Assembly (NCBI RefSeq): GCF_033542235.1
Contig: NZ_JAWRCU010000014.1
Span: forward strand, 104,054 to 168,053
DNA: 64,000 nucleotides
Reading direction: 5' to 3'
Source of the DNA: JAWRCU01 sp033542235
Lineage (GTDB): Bacteria > Pseudomonadota > Alphaproteobacteria > Rhizobiales > Rhizobiaceae
Position numbers and translations under genes: made by a program. Below, piece by piece: positions 9,208-17,855 of this stretch. Position 1 is the first letter of the stretch. Every line of letters begins with the position of its first letter. Below the pieces are notes generated by a model that was given only the letters and a program-made list of their open reading frames with translations, made no database searches and was not told where the DNA came from.

Positions 9208-9427
9208 TCCATATGCGATCGTCCCGCTGTTGAGGCAGGGTGACGCGCAGAGCCAACTCCGGCAAAGCCGGCGCCGCCCCTCATCCGCCCTGCGGGCACC
9301 TTCTCCCCGTGAACGTGGAGAAGGACTAAGCGCCCCTGGCCCACCCGCCTCTCCTTTCATGCCTCGGCGGGATAGGATAAGGGGCACGAACGAAAGCTCC
9401 GTCCACGCTCTTGCGACCTCACCTGCA

Positions 9428-11476
9428 ATGAACGCCATGACCAGTGTCCGATCCGGGAAAGACTCCAGCGTGCTCGCCGAGCGGCCTCTCTTCCTGGGCA
9501 TCGATACCGGCGGCACCTATACCGATGCCGTGCTCTGGTCGGAGGCAGCGGGCGTGGTCGCAAAGGCCAAGTCGCTCACCACCCGCCACGACCTCGCCAT
9601 CGGCATTTCCGGGGCGGTCGACGCGGTGCTCACGAAGGCGGCGGTCGAGCCCACGGCGGTGAAGCTCGTCTCCATGTCGACGACGCTCGCCACCAACGCG
9701 CTTGTCGAGGGGCAGGGCGGCCGCGTGGCGCTCGTCATGATCGGCTTTGGCGAGGCCGATCTCAATCGCGACGGGCTCAAATCCGCGCTCGGTCACGACC
9801 CCGTCGTCTTCTGCGGCGGCGGCCATGACGTCCATGGCAACGCCGCGCCGCTCGACCTCTCTGCGCTGGAGACCGCGCTGCCCGGGCTTGCCGGCACTGT
9901 TTCCGGCTTCGCGGTCTGCGCCTATTTCGCGGTCCGCAACCCGGCTCACGAAATCGCCGCCCGCGACTTGATCCGGGACCGCACCGGCCTGCCGGTGACG
10001 GCGAGCCACGAAATCTCCGCCAAGCTCGGCGGCCCGCGCCGGGCGCTCACCACGCTGCTCAATGCGCGGCTGATCTCGATGATCGACCGGCTGATCGCCG
10101 CGACCGAAGGCTTCCTGGAAAAGCGCGGCATCTCCGCCCCGCTGATGGTGGTGCGCGGCGACGGCGCCCTTGTCTCGGCCGAATTCGCGCGCCAGCGGCC
10201 GATCGAGACGATCCTTTCCGGGCCGGCCGCCAGCCTGGTCGGCGCCCGCCACATGACCGGGCTCGACGATGCCGTCGTCTCCGACATCGGCGGCACCACC
10301 ACCGACGTTGCCGTGCTCGACCGCGGCCGCCCGCGTCTCGATCCGGAAGGCGCGACCGTCGGTGGCTTCCGCACCATGGTGGAGGCGGTGGCGATGCGGA
10401 CCTTCGGGCTTGGCGGCGATTCCGAAGTGGCGCTGGAAGATGGCGGGCTGATACCTCGGATCCTGCTTGGACCGCGCCGCCTCGTGCCCTTGTCGCTTGC
10501 GGCGGTCGCGCATGAGGCGATCGTGCTCGGCGAGCTGGAGCGGCAGGCGCGTGCGCCCAATCCCAGCCGCACGGACGGCCGCTTCGCCTTCCGCACCGGC
10601 GTGCCGGAACGGCTTGCCGCGGGGCTGAGCGCGGCCGAAGAGCGGCTCTATCTCCTGATCGACGAGCTGCCGCAGCCTTTGGACAAGATTCTGGCTTCAA
10701 CGGCGCAGAATGCGACGCTCTCCCGCCTCGTCTCGCGCGGGCTGGTCCATGTTTCCGGCTTCACGCCGTCTGACGCCGCACATGTGCTCGGCCGGCAATC
10801 GAACTGGAACGCGGGTGCCGCGCGGCTCGGCGCGGAGCTTTTCGCGCGAAAGCGCGACGGCCGCGGCCAGGTGCTGGCGGCCTCGCCGGAGGCGCTCGCG
10901 GAGAGGGTGCTGGCGGCGCTCACCCGGCAATCGGCCGAGGTGATCCTCGAGACCGCCTTTGCGGAGGACGGGCTCGATGGCGCGGCGACGGTCGCGCATG
11001 CGCTCGTCCAGCGCGCGGTCGATGCGCATCCCGGCATCGCCCGGCTGACCGTGGCGCTTGACCGGCCGGTGATCGGGCTCGGCGCCTCGGCGTCGCTGCA
11101 TTATGTTGGCCTGCCGGAGCTCGTCGGCAACCGCTGCATCGTTCCCGAGCACGCCGGAGTGGCGAATGCTCTCGGCGCCGTGGTCGGCCAGGTGCGGGTG
11201 ACGGCGGAGGCCGTGGTCAGCCAGCCGAAGGAAGGGCTGTTCCGGGTCGCGGCCGGTTCAACGATTGTGGACTTCACGGAGGAGGCCGAGGCGCTCGACG
11301 CCGCGGAGCGGAGCGTCCGCGTCGCTGTCGCAGAAAGGGCGCAGGCTGCCGGCACCGACGCGGCAAATGTCGACGTCGAGCGCAGGATCAGCGCGGCGAC
11401 GATCGAAGGCCAGCGCTCCTTCATCGAGGCTCGGATCGTGGCGACGGCGGCAGGCCGTCCCCGCGTTGCCTCGTAG
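9428..11476 (+). CDS. Hydantoinase/oxoprolinase family protein (HyuA-like), solitary
   Basis: About 682 residues from the ATG at 9428. Residues ~20-30 carry GIDTGGTYTDAVLW and residues ~275-295 carry VVSDIGGTTTDVAVLD, the two phosphate-binding motifs of the hydantoinase A / acetone carboxylase beta ASKHA fold. Proteins of this family use ATP to open or activate cyclic or small substrates (N-methylhydantoin, 5-oxoproline, acetone). They usually pair with a HyuB-type subunit, but none lies on either side, so the substrate is unknown. The stop TAG at 11474-11476 is also the first three bases of an inverted-repeat element, so the C-terminus may have been reset by an insertion. Confidence 0.85.
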   Translation: MNAMTSVRSGKDSSVLAERPLFLGIDTGGTYTDAVLWSEAAGVVAKAKSLTTRHDLAIGISGAVDAVLTKAAVEPTAVKLVSMSTTLATNALVEGQGGRVALVMIGFGEADLNRDGLKSALGHDPVVFCGGGHDVHGNAAPLDLSALETALPGLAGTVSGFAVCAYFAVRNPAHEIAARDLIRDRTGLPVTASHEISAKLGGPRRALTTLLNARLISMIDRLIAATEGFLEKRGISAPLMVVRGDGALVSAEFARQRPIETILSGPAASLVGARHMTGLDDAVVSDIGGTTTDVAVLDRGRPRLDPEGATVGGFRTMVEAVAMRTFGLGGDSEVALEDGGLIPRILLGPRRLVPLSLAAVAHEAIVLGELERQARAPNPSRTDGRFAFRTGVPERLAAGLSAAEERLYLLIDELPQPLDKILASTAQNATLSRLVSRGLVHVSGFTPSDAAHVLGRQSNWNAGAARLGAELFARKRDGRGQVLAASPEALAERVLAALTRQSAEVILETAFAEDGLDGAATVAHALVQRAVDAHPGIARLTVALDRPVIGLGASASLHYVGLPELVGNRCIVPEHAGVANALGAVVGQVRVTAEAVVSQPKEGLFRVAAGSTIVDFTEEAEALDAAERSVRVAVAERAQAAGTDAANVDVERRISAATIEGQRSFIEARIVATAAGRPRVAS

Positions 11477-11545
11477 TGTCGTGATTTCGAAGTTCGCCTC
11501 ATTTGATACGGGCTCTGAGCGAACTTCGAAATCAAAACGACACTA
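11474..11545. repeat. TAGTGTC-ended inverted repeat, unit 1 (MITE-like)
   Basis: The left arm starts TAGTGTCGTGATTTCGAAG and ends near 11497; the right arm (11519-11545) is its near-perfect reverse complement, ending GACACTA. The ends have the form TA-GTGTC...GACAC-TA, as expected for a small non-autonomous element with TA target duplication (IS630/Tc1-mariner style). It begins inside the stop codon of the preceding gene. Confidence 0.7.
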
Positions 11546-11560
11546 GGAATCAACAAGTTG

Positions 11561-11636
11561 CTAGTGTCCCTGAGATTCTGAAATTCGCTCGGAGCTCTAT
11601 ATCAAACTCGTGCGAATTTCAGAATCGGGACACTAG
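11561..11636. repeat. TAGTGTC-ended inverted repeat, unit 2 (MITE-like)
   Basis: It starts CTAGTGTCCCTGAGATTCTG and ends with the reverse complement AGAATCGGGACACTAG. It shares the terminal TAGTGTC and an internal AATTCGC/GCGAATT with unit 1 but differs between them, so the two are related, not identical. Bases 11637-11700 (GAGCATCGGACCG, then GCGGTTTTCGAAAATCCGACGC) look like a truncated copy of another common rhizobial intergenic element. The rest of the gap to 11867 shows nothing I recognise. Confidence 0.7.
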
Positions 11637-11867
11637 AGCATCGGACCGGAAGGTGCCTAGCGGTTTTCGAAAATCCGACGCGTAAACAAGGAGAACGGCG
11701 CGGCGATCCAATTTGATTGCACGGTCTCCAAGCTGGCTGCCTGAGACACGGCACTTTGCCGGCTGACGGCAGTTAGGATGATTGACCCTGTTTGGCCAGC
11801 ATGCCAAAGCCGCAGGAATATCGGAACAATTGGTCGGACCAGAGCCGCCGGCCTTGGGAGATTGTCG

Positions 11868-14036
11868 ATGACCGATCGTATCGAGGCCGCCGGCCTCAAA
11901 GTGGCAGCCGAGTTGAAGGCCTTCATTGCCGAGGAGGCGCTGCCTGGCACCGGCATCGACGAGGCTCATTTCTGGCAGGCTTTTTCCGACATCGTTCACG
12001 ACCTCGCGCCGAAGAACCGCGAGCTGCTAGCCAAGCGCGAAGCGCTGCAGGACAGGATCGATCATTGGCATCGCCAGAATGGCGCCCCGGCCGATCTCGC
12101 CGCCTACAAGGCGTTTCTCACCGAAATCGGCTACCTCCTGCCGGAGGGGCCCGATTTCAAGGCGACGACCGCCAATGTCGATCCGGAGATCGCCGAGATC
12201 GCCGGGCCGCAGCTCGTCGTGCCGGTGATGAACGCCCGCTATGCTCTCAACGCCGCGAACGCACGATGGGGCTCTCTCTACGATGCACTCTACGGCACGG
12301 ACGCCATCCCCGAGACGGACGGCGCCGAGCGCGGCAAGGGCTACAATCCGAAGCGCGGCGCCAAGGTGATCGCCTGGGTGCGCGACTTCCTGGACGACGC
12401 GGCACCGCTCGAGGGCGCGAGTTGGCGCGAGGCGAAGAGCTTCGCCGTCGTGACGCCGCGGCTGGAAGTCACGCTGGCCGACGGCCGCAAGATCGGACTC
12501 AGGCGGCCTCAGCAGTTTGCCGGCTATCTCGGCGAGAAAGCTGCGCCCGGCCAGTTCCTCCTGAAGAACAACGGCATCCATATCGAAGTGCTGATCGATG
12601 CCAACTCCCCGATCGGCAACGACGATCCGGCGCATATCTCGGACGTTTGGCTGGAAGCCGCCATCACCACGATCCAGGATTGCGAGGATTCGGTCGCCGC
12701 GGTCGATGCCGAGGACAAGGTGGTCGTCTACCGCAACTGGCTCGGCCTCATGAAAGGCGACCTCAAGGAAGAAGTCACCAAGGCGGGCAAGATCTTCATG
12801 CGCGAGCTCAATCCCGACCTCGATTACCTTGCGCCCGACGGCTCGACCTTCGTGCTCAAATGTCGCTCCCTTATGCTTGTTCGCAATGTCGGCCACCTCA
12901 TGACCAACCCGGCGGTCCTCGACCGCGACGGCAACGAGGTGCCGGAAGGTATGATGGACGCCATGGTCACGGCGCTGATCGCCCTCCATGACATCGGCGC
13001 CAACGGGCGCCGCGCCAATTCTCGCACCGGCTCGATGTATGTCGTGAAGCCGAAGATGCACGGACCGGAGGAGGTGGCCTTCGCCGTCGAAATCTTCGGC
13101 CGCGTCGAGCGGGCGCTCGGCATGGCCGAGAATACGATCAAGATCGGCATCATGGACGAGGAGCGGCGGACCACCGTAAATCTTAGGGAATGCATCCGCG
13201 CCGCCTCGGCACGTGTTGTCTTCATCAATACCGGCTTCCTCGATCGCACCGGCGACGAGATCCACACCTCGATGGAAGCCGGGCCGATGATCCGCAAGGG
13301 CGACATGAAGCAGTCGACGTGGATTTCCGCCTATGAGGCATGGAATGTCGATGTCGGCCTTGAATGCGGCCTCTCCGGCCACGCGCAGATCGGCAAGGGC
13401 ATGTGGGCGATGCCGGACATGATGGCCGCCATGCTGGCCGAGAAGATCGCCCACCCGAAGGCCGGCGCGAACACCGCCTGGGTGCCTTCGCCGACCGCAG
13501 CCACGCTGCACGCGACGCATTATCACAGGGTCAATGTCCAGGAGGTGCAGGCGAAGCTGAAGAGCCGGCCGAAGGCGAAGCTCGACGATATCCTGTCGAT
13601 CCCCGTGGCGGCTCGGCCCAACTGGACGCCGGAAGAAGTCCAGCGCGAGCTCGACAACAATGCCCAGGGCATACTCGGCTACGTCGTGCGCTGGATCGAC
13701 CAGGGTATTGGCTGCTCGAAGGTGCCCGACATCCACGATGTCGCACTGATGGAGGACCGCGCGACGCTGCGCATCTCCTCGCAGCACATGGCGAACTGGC
13801 TGCACCACGGGGTCTGCACGGAAGTGCAGGTCATGGAGACGATGAAGCGAATGGCAGAAGTTGTCGACGTGCAGAACGAGAGCGACCCGAATTACCGGCC
13901 GATGGCGCCGGATTTTGACAATTCGATCGCCTTCAAGGCGGCCTGCGACCTCGTCTTTCTCGGCCGCGCCCAGCCGAGCGGCTATACGGAGCCGACGCTC
14001 CACCGCCGCAGGCTCGAGCTGAAGGAGCGGGGGTAA
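11868..14036 (+). CDS. glcB: Malate synthase G
   Basis: From ATG 11868, preceded by GGGAG, the protein has 722 residues, the normal length of the G isoform (isoform A is ~530). It condenses glyoxylate with acetyl-CoA to malate in the glyoxylate shunt and glycolate metabolism, in the cytoplasm. Family stretches are LNAANARWGSLYDALYGTD, ANSPIGNDDPAHISDVWLEAAITTIQDCEDSVAAVDAEDK in several blocks, and STWISAYEAWNVDVGLECGL near the active site. No glycolate oxidase genes are adjacent. Longer in-frame starts exist upstream but overlap the repeat-rich leader and lack family similarity. Confidence 0.97.
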   Translation: MTDRIEAAGLKVAAELKAFIAEEALPGTGIDEAHFWQAFSDIVHDLAPKNRELLAKREALQDRIDHWHRQNGAPADLAAYKAFLTEIGYLLPEGPDFKATTANVDPEIAEIAGPQLVVPVMNARYALNAANARWGSLYDALYGTDAIPETDGAERGKGYNPKRGAKVIAWVRDFLDDAAPLEGASWREAKSFAVVTPRLEVTLADGRKIGLRRPQQFAGYLGEKAAPGQFLLKNNGIHIEVLIDANSPIGNDDPAHISDVWLEAAITTIQDCEDSVAAVDAEDKVVVYRNWLGLMKGDLKEEVTKAGKIFMRELNPDLDYLAPDGSTFVLKCRSLMLVRNVGHLMTNPAVLDRDGNEVPEGMMDAMVTALIALHDIGANGRRANSRTGSMYVVKPKMHGPEEVAFAVEIFGRVERALGMAENTIKIGIMDEERRTTVNLRECIRAASARVVFINTGFLDRTGDEIHTSMEAGPMIRKGDMKQSTWISAYEAWNVDVGLECGLSGHAQIGKGMWAMPDMMAAMLAEKIAHPKAGANTAWVPSPTAATLHATHYHRVNVQEVQAKLKSRPKAKLDDILSIPVAARPNWTPEEVQRELDNNAQGILGYVVRWIDQGIGCSKVPDIHDVALMEDRATLRISSQHMANWLHHGVCTEVQVMETMKRMAEVVDVQNESDPNYRPMAPDFDNSIAFKAACDLVFLGRAQPSGYTEPTLHRRRLELKERG

Positions 14037-14080
14037 ACGACGGCAGCGCAGCAGGATTTCAAGGCTTGGCGCCCCTTCGC

Positions 14081-14236
14081 ACCCCCCTCTGTCCTGCCGG
14101 ACATCTCCCCCACAAGGGGGGAGATTGGACAGCCCCATTGGTTTCGCCAATCGCCGGCGTTGCAGATTGGCGAAATCGTCTAAGACAGCCAATCTCCCCA
14201 CTCGTGGGGGAGATGTCCGGCAGGACAGAGGGGGGC
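14081..14236. repeat. Palindromic intergenic repeat, family A copy 2
   Basis: Complete copy with both arms: ACCCCCCTCTGTCCTGCCGG on the left and its complement CCGGCAGGACAGAGGGGGG on the right. The internal core GGTTTCGCCAATCGCCGGCG is partly inverted against GATTGGCGAAATC. It lies between glcB and tsaB and fills most of that 271-base gap. Confidence 0.9.
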
Positions 14237-14307
14237 GCGATCGCGCACAGACATAGCCGGCCTTTCGTCCTTGATGCCGCGTGTTCTGCCGAGGGCAGCC
14301 CCACCCC

Positions 14308-14988
14308 ATGAACCTCCTCGCCATCGACACAGCCGCCAATCTCTGCGCCGCATGCGTCTACGACGCCGATGCTGCCCGTGAGCTCGGCCGCTCGGTGCGC
14401 GACATCGGCAAAGGCCATGCCGAGGTGCTGATGGACGTCATTGGGGAAGCGCTGGCGGCGGCGGGTCTACAATTGCGCGACATGGGCGCCCTGGCGGTTG
14501 CGGTCGGTCCTGGCTCCTTCACCGGCATCCGCGTCGGCGTGTCGGTCGCACGTGGGCTGGCCCTGGCGCTCAAGGCGCCTGCCGCGGGGATCACGACGCT
14601 CGAGGCGCTCGCCTTCGAGGCGCGGCAAAAATTCGCCGGCGATTCGGTGCTTGCCGCAATCGACGGGGGCCGCGATGGCATTTACGTTGCAGCCTATGAT
14701 GGCTTGGGAAAAGTGAGTTACGCACCTGTGGTGGTGGATCTGGAGACGGCGATGGGGCTCGCTCGCGCCGCAGCGGTCGTGACGGGCTCGGCGGCAAAGC
14801 GCATCGCAGAGGCTGCGGGGCTGGAAAGCCTGCAGATCGGCTCCGAAGCCCCGACGGCCGATATCGCCACATATGCCCGCCTAGCCGTCGCCAACGGGTT
14901 TAGCGGCGAGAAGCCGCGGCCGCTCTACCTGCGGGCGCCGGACGCCAAGCCGCAGACCCACCTCTCGCTGCCACGGAAGGAAAGCTGA
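14308..14988 (+). CDS. tsaB: tRNA threonylcarbamoyladenosine (t6A37) synthesis protein TsaB
   Basis: A 226-residue ASKHA-fold protein starting MNLLAIDTAANLCAACVYD. AVAVGPGSFTGIRVGVSVARGLALAL is the TsaB signature. It partners TsaD and TsaE in attaching threonylcarbamoyl to A37 of ANN-decoding tRNAs; TsaB is the non-catalytic scaffold. Its TGA overlaps the ATG of rimI (TGATG at 14986-14990), so the two are translationally coupled, a standard arrangement in Rhizobiales. Confidence 0.95.
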   Translation: MNLLAIDTAANLCAACVYDADAARELGRSVRDIGKGHAEVLMDVIGEALAAAGLQLRDMGALAVAVGPGSFTGIRVGVSVARGLALALKAPAAGITTLEALAFEARQKFAGDSVLAAIDGGRDGIYVAAYDGLGKVSYAPVVVDLETAMGLARAAAVVTGSAAKRIAEAAGLESLQIGSEAPTADIATYARLAVANGFSGEKPRPLYLRAPDAKPQTHLSLPRKES

Positions 14989-15482
14989 TGCGCATTCCCT
15001 TCCTTGTGCGTGCGCCGCGCGAATTCCTGATCGAGCGGCTTCAGCCTGGTTGTGGCCACGTGCTTGCCGAGCTGCACAGCGAGGATTTCGTCAGGCCGTG
15101 GACCGACGGCGAGTTCGAACAGCTGCTTGCCCAGGACACGGTGTTCGGCTTTGCCGGGCTGGAGATCGGCAAGGGCAGCGCCGGCCCGGTGGGCTTCGTG
15201 CTCGCCAGGCACGCGGCCGACGAGGCAGAGATCCTCACGATCGCGGTCGCGCGCAGTCATCGCAGGCATGGCCTCGGATGGCTGCTCATGAATTCGGTGC
15301 TGCGCGAACTCCATTCGGAGCGGGTCGAGGCGCTGTTTCTCGAAGTCGATGAGGCCAACGCCGCGGCCATTGCACTCTACCGTCGGCTGGGGTTCCGCGA
15401 GGTCGGCAAGCGTCCGCAATATTACCGGACGGCCGATAGCGGACGCTCCGGCGCCCTTGTCATGCGGCGCGATCTTCGCTAG
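14988..15482 (+). CDS. rimI: Ribosomal protein S18-alanine N-acetyltransferase-like GNAT enzyme
   Basis: A 164-residue GNAT protein. The acetyl-CoA motif is seen as ILTIAVARSHRRHGLGWLLM (variant of RxxGxG/A), followed by LFLEVDEANAAAIALYRRLGFREVGKRPQYY, typical of RimI. The family acetylates N-terminal alanine of S18; rhizobial members may have other targets. It overlaps tsaB by one base. In several rhizobia a fur/mur gene follows rimI; here plsC follows instead after 45 bases. Confidence 0.9.
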   Translation: MRIPFLVRAPREFLIERLQPGCGHVLAELHSEDFVRPWTDGEFEQLLAQDTVFGFAGLEIGKGSAGPVGFVLARHAADEAEILTIAVARSHRRHGLGWLLMNSVLRELHSERVEALFLEVDEANAAAIALYRRLGFREVGKRPQYYRTADSGRSGALVMRRDLR

Positions 15483-15527
15483 CGACACGGCGGCCCGGCT
15501 GGAAGTCGGCGCTTTCACAAGGGATCT

Positions 15528-16346
15528 ATGGAACGGATGATCGCGAAGATCAGGGCTGGCTTTGCCTTGGCCGTCATCGCGGTCACGGCGCTTTTCTTGG
15601 GGCTGACGCAGTATCTCGTCCTGAGGACCGGGATCACCAATCCCGCCTCCATCCCGCGCTGCTGGCACAAGATCGTCCTGTGGGCGCTCGGCATCAAGGT
15701 CACCGTGCATGGCAGCATAGCGAGCCGGCGGCCGCTGATGATCGCCTCCAACCACATCTCCTGGACGGACATCATGGTGCTCGGTTCGGTCGCCGATGTC
15801 TGCTTCATCTCCAAGCACGAGCTTGCCGGCTGGCCGATTTTCGGCTCCCTCGCGCGCCTGCAGCGCACGGTCTTCGTCGAGCGCGACAAGAAGCGCAAGT
15901 CCGGCGAGCAGGCCGGAGAGCTCGCCAGGCGGCTGGCGGCCGGCGACGCAATGGTGCTGTTTGCCGAAGGCAGCACCTCGGACGGCAACCTGATCCTGCC
16001 TTTCAAGAGCACGCTGTTCGGCGCCGCCGAGATGGCAATCCGAGCCGGCGCTTCCGACAAGGTCTTTGTCCAGCCGGCGGCGATCACCTATCTGCGCGTG
16101 CACGGCATGCCGATGGGCCGCCAGCACCGCACGCTGGCCGCCTGGATCGGCGACGCGGAGCTCGTGCCGCATCTCGGCACGCTGCTGATGGAAGGAGCGA
16201 TCGACGTCGACGTCCATTTCGGCGAGCCGATCGAGTTCACTGCGGCAAGCGACCGCAAGCTTGTCACCCGTGAGATGGAGGGCAATGTGCGTCGCATGGT
16301 CGCAACCGCCTTGCGCGATGCGCGCCGGCCCCTTGTCGCCAGGTGA
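15528..16346 (+). CDS. plsC: 1-acyl-sn-glycerol-3-phosphate acyltransferase
   Basis: 272 residues with an N-terminal membrane helix (AGFALAVIAVTALFLGLTQYLVL). The catalytic HX4D motif is in NHISWTDIMVL at ~75-85, and LFAEGSTSDG is the phosphate-binding block III. It acylates lysophosphatidic acid to phosphatidic acid at the inner membrane. The stop codon lies in the first of three 15-bp tandem repeats, so two further in-frame TGA codons follow. Confidence 0.93.
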   Translation: MERMIAKIRAGFALAVIAVTALFLGLTQYLVLRTGITNPASIPRCWHKIVLWALGIKVTVHGSIASRRPLMIASNHISWTDIMVLGSVADVCFISKHELAGWPIFGSLARLQRTVFVERDKKRKSGEQAGELARRLAAGDAMVLFAEGSTSDGNLILPFKSTLFGAAEMAIRAGASDKVFVQPAAITYLRVHGMPMGRQHRTLAAWIGDAELVPHLGTLLMEGAIDVDVHFGEPIEFTAASDRKLVTREMEGNVRRMVATALRDARRPLVAR

Positions 16347-16379
16347 ACCGTCGCCAAATGAACCCTCGCCAGGTGAATC
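16335..16379 (+). repeat. Three tandem 15-bp repeats spanning the plsC stop codon
   Basis: GTCGCCAGGTGAACC, GTCGCCAAATGAACC and CTCGCCAGGTGAATC follow one another. Because the unit is 15 bp, the TGA stop recurs in frame at 16344, 16359 and 16374, a tandem duplication of the end of the gene. Confidence 0.85.
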
Positions 16380-16418
16380 GACTGTTTTCTGTCATGGAAA
16401 CCCGCTAAAAGCCCGCCC

Positions 16419-17828
16419 ATGGAATTGATCGAAACCATGGAAACCACCGGCACGGAGCGCGCGACCGCCACCGACACGGGGGCAGCCGCCCGCAAGAAGG
16501 TCTTCATCAAGACCTATGGTTGCCAGATGAATGTCTATGACTCGCAGCGCATGGGCGATGCGCTCGCCGCGAGCGGCTATGTCGCGACCGAAGAGATCGG
16601 CGAGGCCGATCTGGTGCTGCTCAACACCTGCCACATCCGCGAGAAGGCGGCCGAGAAGGTCTATTCCGAGATCGGCCGCATCCGGCAGATCAAGAAGGAA
16701 CGCGCCTCTGCCGGCAGGGAAATGATGATCGGCGTCGCCGGCTGCGTTGCCCAGGCCGAAGGCCAGGAGATCATGTCGCGGGCCCCCGCCGTCGACCTCG
16801 TCGTCGGGCCGCAATCCTACCATCGCCTGCCTGACGTCGTCCGCCGCGCCCGGGGCGGCGAGAAGGTGGTCGAGACCGACTACGCCATCGAGGACAAGTT
16901 CGAGCACTTGCCTGAGCTCGACCGCGCTCAAGTGAGAAGTCGCGGCGTCACCGCCTTCCTCACCATCCAGGAGGGCTGTGACAAGTTCTGCACCTTCTGC
17001 GTTGTTCCTTATACGCGCGGCTCCGAGGTCTCCCGGCCGGTCGCGCAGATCGTCGCGGAGGCCGAGCGCCTGGCGGCCGCCGGCGTGCGGGAGGTGACGC
17101 TGCTCGGCCAGAACGTCAACGCCTGGCACGGCGAAGGGCCGGACGGCAGCGAGTGGGGGCTTGGGCGGCTGCTGTTCCGGCTGGCCGAGATCCCCGGCAT
17201 CGAGCGTCTGCGCTATACCACCAGCCACCCGCGCGACATGGACGACGAGTTGATCGCCGCGCATCGTGACCTGCCGGCGCTGATGCCCTATCTTCACTTG
17301 CCTGTGCAGGCAGGTTCGGATCGCGTGCTGAAAGCCATGAACCGCCGACATACGGCTGTCGATTACCTGAAGCTGATCGAGCGCATCCGTGGCGCCCGCC
17401 CGGATATCGCCATGTCGGGCGACTTCATCGTCGGCTTTCCCGGCGAAGCCGAGGCAGATTTTCAGGACACTCTGGAGCTCGTGCGGACGGTTCGCTACGC
17501 GCAGGCCTTCTCGTTCAAATATTCGAGGCGCCCCGGCACGCCGGGCGCCGAGATGGACAACCAGGTTCCCGAGGCCGAGAAGGACGATCGCCTGCAGCGG
17601 CTGCAGGCTGTCCTTGCGGAACAACAGCGGGAATTCGCGGTTTCGCTGGTCGGCCGGGAGATCGATCTTCTGATCGAGAAACCGGGGCGCGAGAGGGGTC
17701 AGAAGGTCGGCCGCTCGCCTTGGCTGCAGCCGGTGATTGTTGATGAAAAGGCCGGCGAAATCGGTGAAATTGTGAAGGTTCGAATCACAAGGGCAGGGCA
17801 TTACAGCCTGTTCGCTAGTGCAACATGA
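16419..17828 (+). CDS. miaB: tRNA-2-methylthio-N6-isopentenyladenosine synthase (MiaB)
   Basis: 469 residues. The N-terminal methylthiotransferase domain begins KKVFIKTYGCQMNVYDSQRM and supplies cysteines for the auxiliary Fe-S cluster (also NTCHIREKA and VAGCVAQ). The radical-SAM CxxxCxxC is in GCDKFCTFCVVPYTRG. A TRAM-like RNA-binding tail follows (EIDLLIEKPG...GEIVKVRITRAGHYSLF). It adds a methylthio group at C2 of i6A37 in tRNA. It sits between plsC and ybeZ in the conserved cluster. Confidence 0.97.
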   Translation: MELIETMETTGTERATATDTGAAARKKVFIKTYGCQMNVYDSQRMGDALAASGYVATEEIGEADLVLLNTCHIREKAAEKVYSEIGRIRQIKKERASAGREMMIGVAGCVAQAEGQEIMSRAPAVDLVVGPQSYHRLPDVVRRARGGEKVVETDYAIEDKFEHLPELDRAQVRSRGVTAFLTIQEGCDKFCTFCVVPYTRGSEVSRPVAQIVAEAERLAAAGVREVTLLGQNVNAWHGEGPDGSEWGLGRLLFRLAEIPGIERLRYTTSHPRDMDDELIAAHRDLPALMPYLHLPVQAGSDRVLKAMNRRHTAVDYLKLIERIRGARPDIAMSGDFIVGFPGEAEADFQDTLELVRTVRYAQAFSFKYSRRPGTPGAEMDNQVPEAEKDDRLQRLQAVLAEQQREFAVSLVGREIDLLIEKPGRERGQKVGRSPWLQPVIVDEKAGEIGEIVKVRITRAGHYSLFASAT

Positions 17829-17855
17829 TGGGGATCGGCCATTGAGGAGAGACGG

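Noticed and set aside
12027..14339. 770-codon minus-strand frame opposite glcB
   Set aside because: Exact shadow of malate synthase G codons, extending into the family A repeat.
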